This document shows, piece by piece, positions 1 to 6,817 of a stretch of DNA of 22,062 nucleotides; within the stretch, counting starts at the first letter, position 1, and each line of letters begins with the position of its first letter. Source of the DNA: a virus; IMG/VR virus record IMGVR_UViG_3300025769_000951, positions 1-22,062 of that record. One strand, written 5' to 3'. The position numbers were made by a program, and so were the translations under genes. The notes under the pieces were generated by a model, which saw only the letters and a program-made list of their open reading frames with translations, made no database searches and was not told the DNA's origin.

Positions 1-40
1 CTCTTCTTTTTTTCGCGTCTACTTGAAACCTAAAGGGAAA

Positions 41-57
41 CGCCCGTAAATTGGGCG
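41..57 (+). promoter_or_regulatory. small inverted repeat and TAAATTG box before terS
   Basis: CGCCC at 41-45 pairs with GGGCG at 53-57, with gtaaatt in the loop, ending one base before the terS ATG at 59. TAAATTG at 47-53 resembles the Bacteroidota -7 element TAnnTTTG minus one T, and TTG at 23-25 lies 21 nt upstream, within the spacing range of a -33 box. It could be a promoter for the packaging genes or a translational hairpin. It could also be chance. Confidence 0.35.
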
Positions 58-58
58 C

Positions 59-382
59 ATGAACGACGCACAATTCCAACGATATACGGAGCGCGTAGCG
101 GAATACAGCACGCGAAACGACCTCACAAGCGGCGTAAAATCGTTGATTCAAACGCTGGCCTGCGTAGAAATTGAAGAGGAAATGCTACAGGCGTATTGCA
201 ACGAAAACGGTACTTGCTACATGGTGACGGGCAAAAGCGGCGACGTGTACAGCCGTGCGCGCCCGGAATGGCAACAACTCAAGGAAGCGCGAATGCGTAA
301 GCAGGCCATGATTGCCACGCTCGAAAGGTTGGTAGGTACAACGACGGAAAGCGAAGAAAGCGTTGACGGCTATTTCTCCTGA
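59..382 (+). CDS. terminase small subunit (P27-like)
   Basis: A 107-residue protein directly upstream of the large terminase. Small subunits recognise the packaging site on phage DNA and bring it to the motor. The central stretch (about residues 49-85, NGTCYMVTGKSGDVYSRARP followed by a basic helix ending in ERLVGT) resembles the P27 family pattern, in which a tyrosine/threonine strand precedes an R-P-E and a helix. Length fits the family. The ATG at 59 lacks a Shine-Dalgarno sequence. It is preceded five bases upstream by TAAATTG inside a small inverted repeat (cgccc/gggcg). The 3' end overlaps the terL start by 20 nt, so the two are probably translationally coupled. Family assignment rests on weak similarity plus strong context. 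Confidence 0.75.
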   Translation: MNDAQFQRYTERVAEYSTRNDLTSGVKSLIQTLACVEIEEEMLQAYCNENGTCYMVTGKSGDVYSRARPEWQQLKEARMRKQAMIATLERLVGTTTESEESVDGYFS

Positions 383-1925
383 ATATTATTTCGACGAGGA
401 AAGCGCCAGCCGTGCCGTTGACTTCATTGAAAAGTTTTGTACTCACGTCAAAGGCGAGTTAGGCGGGCAACCGTTCCTGCTGGAGGATTGGCAAAAGGAC
501 GACATAATACGGCCGCTGTTTGGATGGAAGAAAGCCGACGGCCGCAGGAAGTACCGCACCTGCTACGTTGAGATACCAAGAAAGAACGGCAAGTCGAATT
601 TAAGTGCGGCCATTGCGCTGTACATGCTGTTTGCAGATAACGAACCCGGCGCGGAAGTGATAAGCGCCGCGGGCGACCGCAACCAAGCGAACATAGTTTT
701 TTCGATTGCGCAGGAGATGATCCACAACAACAAGCACTTGAGCCAGCGCGCCAAGGTGTTGCGTTCGCAAATCGAATACAAATCCAGCTTCTACAAAAGC
801 ATCAGCGCGGAAGCCAGCACGAAACACGGGTTTAACTGCCACGCCGTTATATTTGACGAGTTGCACACGCAGCCCAACCGCGATTTGTGGGATGTTCTCG
901 TCACGTCTACGGGCGCACGTACGCAGCCTTTGATTATCGCACTAACGACAGCAGGCCATGACCGTAATTCGATTTGTTTTGAAGTGCATGAGTACGCTAA
1001 ACAAGTGGCGGCGGGCACTCTACGCGACGAAACTTTTTTACCGGTACTTTATGCCGCTGATGAAAGCGATGATTGGACAAGCGAAGAAACATGGAAGAAA
1101 GCCAATCCGGGATATGGCAGCATCTGCACGAAAGCGTACTTTGAACAAGAAAGCAAGAAAGCGCAGAACGTCCCGTCGTACCTGAACACGTTTCTACGGC
1201 TGAACCTGAATATTTGGACGAGCGCCGAAACAGCTTGGATTCCCGATGACGTTTTCATGCGCGGCGCTGACCCTATACCGTGGGAAAAGCTGCCCAGCTT
1301 GCCGGCTTTTGGCGGCCTCGATTTAGCAAGTACGCAAGATTTAACCGCCTTTGCTTTGCTATTCAGGGACGACGAATGCGACTGCTTTTACTTGATCGTG
1401 CACCAGTTCGTAAACCAAGACAAAGCCGATTCCAAGAAACTAAGCGCGGGCATTGATTACCACCGATTCGCCAAGGATGGGCATATAACAATAACGCCGG
1501 GCAACGTAACCGATTTTCGGTACGTCAAAGAACACATAGTCGAGGCGTGCAGCAAATACGACGTGCGCAGCATTGGCTACGATCCGAGGTTCTCCACCTA
1601 CATCGTTAGCGAGCTGATACAAGACGATATTGAAATGCACCCAATGGCGCAGAACATTACGACGATGAACGGCCCAACGAAGGAATTTGAAATGCAAATG
1701 ATGAAAGGGAATATTGTTCACGGCGGTAATGAGGTGCTGCGCTGGCAAATGGGTTGCGCCGTGGTTTACACCGACGTAAACGAGAACAAGCGCGTGACGA
1801 AAGAGAAGCACGAAAGCAAAAAAGTCGACGGCGTTATAGCTTCAATAATTGCCATGAACGAATACGGCCACCACAAAACGAGCGGCGCAGCCGACACCAT
1901 ATTCGACATAATTTCCCTTTCGTAA
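363..1925 (+). CDS. terminase large subunit (ATPase/nuclease)
   Basis: The 520-residue packaging motor. Visible motifs are a Walker A-type loop IPRKNGKS at residues 71-78, Walker B VIFDE at 162-166 (D165, E166), coupling motif TTAG at 195-198, and nuclease aspartates in GGLDLAS (D320), GYDPRF (D407) and KKVDGVIA (D489). The N-terminal pattern, with EKFCTHVKGELGGQPFLLED followed by WQ, is typical of HK97/P27-type large terminases. The frame has no ATG before residue 88, and the only usable upstream start after the in-frame stop at 333 is TTG at 363. So the gene starts on a rare codon overlapping the end of terS by 20 nt, which suggests coupled translation. The stop codon TAA forms part of a TAAATTGC box ahead of the portal gene. 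Confidence 0.95.
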   Translation: MTAISPEYYFDEESASRAVDFIEKFCTHVKGELGGQPFLLEDWQKDDIIRPLFGWKKADGRRKYRTCYVEIPRKNGKSNLSAAIALYMLFADNEPGAEVISAAGDRNQANIVFSIAQEMIHNNKHLSQRAKVLRSQIEYKSSFYKSISAEASTKHGFNCHAVIFDELHTQPNRDLWDVLVTSTGARTQPLIIALTTAGHDRNSICFEVHEYAKQVAAGTLRDETFLPVLYAADESDDWTSEETWKKANPGYGSICTKAYFEQESKKAQNVPSYLNTFLRLNLNIWTSAETAWIPDDVFMRGADPIPWEKLPSLPAFGGLDLASTQDLTAFALLFRDDECDCFYLIVHQFVNQDKADSKKLSAGIDYHRFAKDGHITITPGNVTDFRYVKEHIVEACSKYDVRSIGYDPRFSTYIVSELIQDDIEMHPMAQNITTMNGPTKEFEMQMMKGNIVHGGNEVLRWQMGCAVVYTDVNENKRVTKEKHESKKVDGVIASIIAMNEYGHHKTSGAADTIFDIISLS

Positions 1926-1930
1926 ATTGC
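1923..1930 (+). promoter_or_regulatory. TAAATTGC box between terL and portal
   Basis: One of five copies of TAANTTGC found at gene borders in this window. Its TAA is also the terL stop codon, and the portal ATG follows 7 nt after the C. It resembles a Bacteroidota -7 promoter element (TAnnTTTG) lacking one T. Function is inferred only. Confidence 0.35.
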
Positions 1931-1937
1931 GAACCAT

Positions 1938-3134
1938 ATGGCAACACTTCGCGACAGATTCAACGCGCTTTTTCGTTACCGCGTAGGCAAATACGACAGC
2001 CAAGCAATTCCCAACGAGCTAGGGATTTACGGCCACACGATTAGCGGCGCGAACGTAAACGAAGCGACGGCCCTTACGATTTCCACGGTTTACGCTTGCA
2101 CGTACAAAATCGCAAGTACGCTTGCCAGCTTGAACCTCGATATTTACGAACGCAACGGCCGCAACATTGACGTTGCGAACGTGCATCCTGCGTTCGATGT
2201 AATCAAATACAAGCCGAACGAATATCAAACGGCGTTCGAATTTTGGGAAACCATTATTAGCCACGCCGTGTTGAATGGTTGCGGCTACGCGCTGATTGAA
2301 CGCGACGCACGCGGCTACGCAACGCAGCTTGTTTGCTTGGACTATTACGACGTCGACCGCAAGTTTGTTAACGGCCAGCCCGTTTTTTCGGTTAAGAATG
2401 TCGGAATGGTGCAGCCTGAAAACATGCTGGAAATTTGCAACCTGCAACGCAAAAGCCCGATCCGTTTGCACCGCGAAAACCTCGGATTAGCGAAAAGCGC
2501 CGAGGAGTTTGGCGCGGAATACTTTGGTAGCGGCGGGCAAATGACCGGCATACTATCCAGCGACCAGCCTTTGAAAAAGGAACAAATGGATATTATCCAA
2601 CAAAGCTGGAACAAGGCGCAGCAGCAGGCCGGCACGAAGCTTTTGCCGTTCGGGTTTAAGTATTCGCGAATCAGCATTAGCCCCGACGAAGCGCAATTCA
2701 TAGAAACGCGCAAGTTTCAGGCCGAAGAGATTTGCCGCATTTTCAGCGTGCCGCCTGCCTTAGTGCAACTGGAATCGCAGACGACGTACAACAACGTCGA
2801 GCAACAAAATTTGCAATTCGCACGCCATACCGTTACGCCGTGGGCAAAGCGCATCGAACAGGAAATTGATCGGAAGTTATTGCAGGCACGCGAGCGGCCG
2901 GAGCTGTACAGCAAGTTCAATTTGAACGATTTGTACCGTGGCGACATGCAAAGCCGTGCGGCGTTCTATACGCAGATGCTGCAAAACGGCGTTTTGAACA
3001 TTAACGAAGTGCGGCAAAAGGAAGATATGAACCCGACCGAGGGCGGCGATACGCACGTAGTTCAGGTAAACCAAATTGCCCTTGACAGGCTCGGCGCGTA
3101 CTCGGATAAACTTAGCACGGATGGCGTTCAATGA
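1938..3134 (+). CDS. portal protein (HK97 gp3-like)
   Basis: A 398-residue protein in the place and of the size expected for an HK97-type portal, the dodecameric ring at the head vertex through which DNA passes. Recognisable portal features are the early TALTISTVYACTYKIAS segment (about residues 44-60), an ISHAVLNGCGYALIERD strand (about 107-123), and the conserved C-terminal core FQAEEICRIFSVPPALV followed by QTTYNNVEQQNLQF, and TVTPWAKRIEQEIDRKLL. It ends with a loop on which the downstream protease frame starts. The ATG at 1938 is the only reasonable start, and the 12-nt gap before it holds the rest of a TAAATTGC box. It overlaps the next gene by 14 nt. Confidence 0.93.
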   Translation: MATLRDRFNALFRYRVGKYDSQAIPNELGIYGHTISGANVNEATALTISTVYACTYKIASTLASLNLDIYERNGRNIDVANVHPAFDVIKYKPNEYQTAFEFWETIISHAVLNGCGYALIERDARGYATQLVCLDYYDVDRKFVNGQPVFSVKNVGMVQPENMLEICNLQRKSPIRLHRENLGLAKSAEEFGAEYFGSGGQMTGILSSDQPLKKEQMDIIQQSWNKAQQQAGTKLLPFGFKYSRISISPDEAQFIETRKFQAEEICRIFSVPPALVQLESQTTYNNVEQQNLQFARHTVTPWAKRIEQEIDRKLLQARERPELYSKFNLNDLYRGDMQSRAAFYTQMLQNGVLNINEVRQKEDMNPTEGGDTHVVQVNQIALDRLGAYSDKLSTDGVQ

Positions 3135-5319
3135 TTACCCCGAAAGCGCGGTAAATAACGCCAAACGCGCGTTGAAATGGGCAGACGAAAACGGTTGGGG
3201 CAGTTGTGGCACGCCGGTAGGTAAATCGAGGGCTAACAGCATAGCCAAACGGGAAAAGCTATCTTTGGACACAGTAAAGCGCGTTTACAGCTTTTTAAGC
3301 CGTCACGCACAAAACGCCGACGTACCTTACGACGAAGGGTGCGGCGGTTTGATGTATGACGCATGGGGCGGTAAATCTATGCTCCCTTGGGCGCGCAAAA
3401 CAATAAATAAAATGGAAGAAAAGAACAACAACCACGAAGCCGAGCTGCGTGCGCAGTATGGTGAAGACGTGGAATTAAGAACCGCCGAAGTGCGGGCCGC
3501 CGGCGACGATTCGTTAATCGTGGAAGGTTACGCCAGCAACTTCGAAGTGGAATACGATTTAGGGTATTTCAAAGAGTCAGTAGCGCGCGGCGCATTCGAT
3601 GACGTGTTAGGCGACGACGTTCGGTTCTTGCTAAACCATACCGGCGCGCCATTGGCACGAACTACGAACGGTACGTTAGAACTTACCGTCGACGAAACGG
3701 GCTTGAGATACCGTGCGGCTTTGGCCGACACGCAAGACGGTCGCGACCTTTACAAGCTGATTAAGCGAGGCGACATTACCCAAAGTTCGTTTGCGTTTAC
3801 GATTGACGCCGACGAATGGAGCGAAGACCGTAGCACGCGAACCATTACCAAGGTAGGCAGGTTATTAGACACGAGCGCGGTGACTTATCCGGCTTCGGCT
3901 ACGACCTCAGTATACGCGCGAAACATGGCAGCGGCGGCGCAGGAAGCGGAGGAATTGAACGACGAACAGGTAGCAGCAGAACCGGCGACGGAAGAGCGCG
4001 CAGAACCTGAAACCATAAAAACCGAAGCGCGTAACTTTACGCAGAAATCAGAATTTAATTTATCAAATATGACTCTTAACGATTTAAAGGGCCAACGTTC
4101 CGCATACTACGAAGAGTTCGTAGGTATCGGACAGAAGGCCGACAGCGAAGGCCGTTCATTGACTGAGGCCGAGCAGGAACGATGCGACAAGCTCGACAAC
4201 ATGGTTGCCGACTTGGATGTAAAAATTAAGCACAAGCAGCGCGAGCAGGAAATGGTCGCACGCATGGCGCAAAGCGGATCGGCATCTAACGCCGAGCAGC
4301 GCGAAGTTGAGCGCGTGAACGGTTCGTTTAGCATCAGCCGAGCGGTTGCAGCAGTAGCCAACGGCCGCAACTTGGAAGGCGCGGAAGCTGAATGGGCAGC
4401 GGAAGCACAGAAGGAAGCACGTTCACAGGGCTTGCAGATGGCCGGACAGATTGCCATTCCTACCATTGCTTTGCGTGCTGGAGGTGCTGACGACTTCCAA
4501 GCAGGCAGCGGCGACGGTTCGGGCTTTGTTCCTACTTCCGTTCCGGCAGCAATTGAGGCTTTGCGCGCTCCAACCGTTATCGAAGGTTTGGGCACAACCG
4601 TTATCCGTAACGCTACCGGTAACTTGCAGTTCCCACGCGTAAGCGTTAAGGCGGCAGGAACTGGCGAAGGAGAAGTTGACGCGAACGCAGCTTCAAGCAT
4701 GGAGATGGACGAGTTGACACTCTCTCCACAACGCGTTTCTGCTAACACCACTTACAGCAAGCAATTGGTATTGCAGGGCGGTGCAGAAGTCGATTCATTG
4801 ATTGCCGGCGAATTGGCCGCAGCTATGAACGCTTACGTTGACGACGCTTGTTTCGATACGGTTTTAGCTTCAACTGCAATCAACGTCTCAACATCAGGCG
4901 ATACTGCTTTGAACGCTGCTTTGGCGTTTAAAATGGAAGCCGAAGTATTGGCAGACGGTGGCAACTTGGCCGGCGGCGTTTACGTCATGTCTCCACTTGC
5001 TTACCAGCTTTCCAAGGCTGAAGCGGCAGTAGCTTCTGTTTCTCCACTGTGGGAAAACGGACAGTTCAACGGTTTCCGTGCGGTTGCTACTCCTTATTTG
5101 GTGGATGGTTTGTTGGCTGATGCTTCAACCGCAGCCGGTCAAATGTTGTTCGGTAACTTCGCACAGGGCGGTATCCTCGCTTACTTTGGAGGAATCGACT
5201 TGTTAGTTGATCCATACAGCGCGGCAGGCACTGCACAAATCAAATTGCACGTCAACCGATTCTTCGACTTCGACGTACGCCAGCCCGGCGCACTCGCGAA
5301 GGCTACGCAATTGACTTGA
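3121..5319 (+). CDS. prohead protease - major capsid protein fusion
   Basis: One uninterrupted frame of 732 residues with four parts. Residues 1-100 form a Cys/Trp-rich domain (NNAKRALKWADENGWGSCG, then EGCGGLMYDAWGG) that occurs at the N-terminus of some phage capsid proteases. Residues 105-270 are an HK97-type (S78) prohead protease with the expected His in RFLLNH (H173) and Ser in ITQSSFAF (S222/S223), followed by TYPAS. Residues 275-395 are an acidic linker and a charged coiled-coil delta/scaffold domain. Residues 400-732 are the HK97-fold capsid protein, which is the shell subunit. The start at 3121 is preferred over ATG 3076, which would overlap the portal gene by 59 nt. Codon use shifts in the capsid part (many GCT, TCT, GGT, CCA), consistent with heavy expression. 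Confidence 0.9.
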   Translation: MAFNDYPESAVNNAKRALKWADENGWGSCGTPVGKSRANSIAKREKLSLDTVKRVYSFLSRHAQNADVPYDEGCGGLMYDAWGGKSMLPWARKTINKMEEKNNNHEAELRAQYGEDVELRTAEVRAAGDDSLIVEGYASNFEVEYDLGYFKESVARGAFDDVLGDDVRFLLNHTGAPLARTTNGTLELTVDETGLRYRAALADTQDGRDLYKLIKRGDITQSSFAFTIDADEWSEDRSTRTITKVGRLLDTSAVTYPASATTSVYARNMAAAAQEAEELNDEQVAAEPATEERAEPETIKTEARNFTQKSEFNLSNMTLNDLKGQRSAYYEEFVGIGQKADSEGRSLTEAEQERCDKLDNMVADLDVKIKHKQREQEMVARMAQSGSASNAEQREVERVNGSFSISRAVAAVANGRNLEGAEAEWAAEAQKEARSQGLQMAGQIAIPTIALRAGGADDFQAGSGDGSGFVPTSVPAAIEALRAPTVIEGLGTTVIRNATGNLQFPRVSVKAAGTGEGEVDANAASSMEMDELTLSPQRVSANTTYSKQLVLQGGAEVDSLIAGELAAAMNAYVDDACFDTVLASTAINVSTSGDTALNAALAFKMEAEVLADGGNLAGGVYVMSPLAYQLSKAEAAVASVSPLWENGQFNGFRAVATPYLVDGLLADASTAAGQMLFGNFAQGGILAYFGGIDLLVDPYSAAGTAQIKLHVNRFFDFDVRQPGALAKATQLT
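4069..5319 (+). CDS. major capsid protein from an internal start (alternative product)
   Basis: ATG at 4069, in frame inside the fusion ORF, opens a 416-residue protein that begins MTLNDLKGQRSAYYEEF. This matches the way free-standing HK97-type capsid proteins begin, with a helical delta domain acting as internal scaffold. The preceding bases are unusually A/T-rich for this genome (gaatttaatttatcaaat), as favoured for Shine-Dalgarno-independent initiation in Bacteroidota. Capsid protein is needed in far greater amount than protease, so a separate product is plausible. Cleavage of the fusion by its own protease is the alternative, and both could occur. Confidence 0.5.
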   Translation: MTLNDLKGQRSAYYEEFVGIGQKADSEGRSLTEAEQERCDKLDNMVADLDVKIKHKQREQEMVARMAQSGSASNAEQREVERVNGSFSISRAVAAVANGRNLEGAEAEWAAEAQKEARSQGLQMAGQIAIPTIALRAGGADDFQAGSGDGSGFVPTSVPAAIEALRAPTVIEGLGTTVIRNATGNLQFPRVSVKAAGTGEGEVDANAASSMEMDELTLSPQRVSANTTYSKQLVLQGGAEVDSLIAGELAAAMNAYVDDACFDTVLASTAINVSTSGDTALNAALAFKMEAEVLADGGNLAGGVYVMSPLAYQLSKAEAAVASVSPLWENGQFNGFRAVATPYLVDGLLADASTAAGQMLFGNFAQGGILAYFGGIDLLVDPYSAAGTAQIKLHVNRFFDFDVRQPGALAKATQLT

Positions 5320-5341
5320 TTTTAAGTGAATTCTAAGAAAG

Positions 5342-5368
5342 GGGCGGCTTCGGTCGCCCTTTTTTTTT
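5342..5368 (+). terminator. intrinsic terminator with UUCG tetraloop after capsid gene
   Basis: GGGCGGC (5342-5348), loop TTCG, GTCGCCC (5353-5359), then nine T. The stem has seven pairs including one G-U, closed by C(UUCG)G, the very stable tetraloop. It lies 22 nt after the capsid stop codon, so it would end or attenuate the packaging/capsid transcript and lower expression of the neck and tail genes. Confidence 0.9.
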
Positions 5369-5385
5369 GTCCGTATTTTAGCGAC

Positions 5386-5949
5386 ATGATGACCGTTGAA
5401 ATAACAGGTACGCCGACGCTCGACAGCGTGATAACGGTTGCCGACCTCAAAGAACATTTGCGCGTTGACCACAGCGACGAAGACACGCTAATAACAAGCC
5501 TGCGCGCGGCCGCTATTTCGTGGATCGAGGACTATTGCAATACGCGGCTGGGCGACGTTACGGCCGTGGGCTACCTCGACTTTTTTTATAACGCGCGGTT
5601 CCCAGTCGGGCCGGTGAACTCGATTTCTTCAGTCACGTACACCGACGCGAATGGCGACACGCAGACGCTGCCCGCAGCGAAGTATTGGTACGACATTAAA
5701 ACGAAGTCGGCGCGCATCACCTTCGACAACGTGCCACAGCTTTACGACGATACATTTCACGCCGTACAAATCAATATGAACGTAGGGTACGCCGAAGCCG
5801 ACGTACCCGAACCCGTTTTGCACGCGATCCGTTTACTCGTTGGGCATCTGTACGAGAACCGCCAGCAGGTAACGCGCACCAAGCTAAACGAGTTGCCGTT
5901 AGGTATTCATTCCCTTGTTTCACCGTACCGCAATATTTTAGCTGTATGA
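5386..5949 (+). CDS. head-tail connector (gp6-like)
   Basis: A 187-residue protein directly after the capsid gene. The N-terminal half (ITVADLKEHLRVDHSDEDTL, then helix LRAAAISWIEDYCNTRLG) is the classic pattern of HK97 gp6/YqbG-type connectors, which form the ring under the portal. The C-terminal VPEPVLHAIRLLVGHLYENR helix also fits. An upstream in-frame TTG-type opening at 5326 lies in the terminator and is unlikely, so the start is ATG 5386 (or 5389), preceded by tattttagcgac with no Shine-Dalgarno sequence. The end overlaps the next gene by 4 nt (ATGA). The central sequence LDFFYNARFPVGPVNSISSV is a beta insertion common in this family. Confidence 0.88.
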   Translation: MMTVEITGTPTLDSVITVADLKEHLRVDHSDEDTLITSLRAAAISWIEDYCNTRLGDVTAVGYLDFFYNARFPVGPVNSISSVTYTDANGDTQTLPAAKYWYDIKTKSARITFDNVPQLYDDTFHAVQINMNVGYAEADVPEPVLHAIRLLVGHLYENRQQVTRTKLNELPLGIHSLVSPYRNILAV

Positions 5950-6278
5950 GGTTTGGCACAATGGACAGGCGAATAACGTTGCAACGCGCTACGTTGGCAG
6001 CAAATGCGTACGGCGAACGCGCGGAAACGTGGGGTACGCTGGCGACGGTATGGGCGGAAATACAGTACAAAGAAGGCAGCGGCCGCGAAGCTGTACAAAG
6101 CGACCAACTTTACAGCCGGCAACCGGTGCATTTCATTATTCGTTATTCGTCCGACGTTAGCGGCGTACGGCCCAGCGACCGCGTAAGCTACAACGGCGAT
6201 ATTTATGAAATTGAAGGCGTGCAGGAAATCGGGCGCGCGGAAGGCTTAAGAATTGTAACCAGCTTGCGAGGTGAATAA
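5946..6278 (+). CDS. head-tail joining protein (SPP1 gp16-like)
   Basis: A 110-residue protein with the hallmark opening MDRRITLQRATLAANAYGER and a following W-G-TLATVWAEI strand, typical of the head-closure/joining family (SPP1 gp16, HK97 gp7). It also has the later DRVSYNGDIYEIEGVQEIG segment, a beta-barrel motif of that family. Such proteins sit below the connector ring and stop DNA leaking from the filled head. The start may be ATG 5946 (overlapping the previous stop as ATGA) or the internal ATG five codons later, which matches the usual family N-terminus more tightly. The stop codon overlaps the next start (TAATG). Confidence 0.88.
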   Translation: MRFGTMDRRITLQRATLAANAYGERAETWGTLATVWAEIQYKEGSGREAVQSDQLYSRQPVHFIIRYSSDVSGVRPSDRVSYNGDIYEIEGVQEIGRAEGLRIVTSLRGE

Positions 6279-6817
6279 TGGACGATATGCAACGACAATT
6301 GCGAAAAATCGAAAAGCGTTTAGATCGCGCTGCGCGGTTTGGAAGCATCCAGCACAAAGAACTGAAAAAGGTAAATCGTAAGGCGGCGCGCGTTTACGTA
6401 CCTATTCAGCGAGCCGAGATTACAAATTACCCTGAGGACATTATAATAAAGCGCAGAAAAAAAGGCGGCGGCACGACAAAAACAATCGTACGTAGCGGCC
6501 AATTGAAAGCGTCTATTGGCGTTTGGTTTAGCAAGGGAAGCAATACCGCCATAGCTGGGCCGCGAGTCAATCCGGGCGGCAGCAAACGCTTTAAACGCAA
6601 AGTTCGCGAAAGCGCAGACGGTTGGTTCGCTCACATCGTAGAAATGGGCGCACGGCCTTCGCAGATGGAGAAAGGAATGATACCCGGCCGACGTGGGGCA
6701 CGCTTAAAGACCAAAAACACGGGCGCATTCAAGCGCGGTTTGACCTTAGCGCAACCAGCGGTAAAAAAAGCGCAGGTAAGTTTGTACCGAAGCGAGTTTA
6801 AACGATACATGAAATGA
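6278..6817 (+). CDS. HK97 gp10-like neck/tail protein
   Basis: A 179-residue, strongly basic protein. A helical N-terminus (about residues 1-45, rich in Lys/Arg) is followed by VRSGQLKASIGVWFSKG, by ADGWFAHIVEMGA at about 110-125 (the F-x-x-x-V/E-x-G signature of gp10-like proteins), and by a Lys-rich C-terminal helix. Members of this family act in the neck or in tail completion, between the joining protein and the tail terminator, which matches the gene order here. Start and stop are fused to the neighbours (TAATG before, ATGA after). The exact role is inferred from family and position. Confidence 0.75.
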   Translation: MDDMQRQLRKIEKRLDRAARFGSIQHKELKKVNRKAARVYVPIQRAEITNYPEDIIIKRRKKGGGTTKTIVRSGQLKASIGVWFSKGSNTAIAGPRVNPGGSKRFKRKVRESADGWFAHIVEMGARPSQMEKGMIPGRRGARLKTKNTGAFKRGLTLAQPAVKKAQVSLYRSEFKRYMK

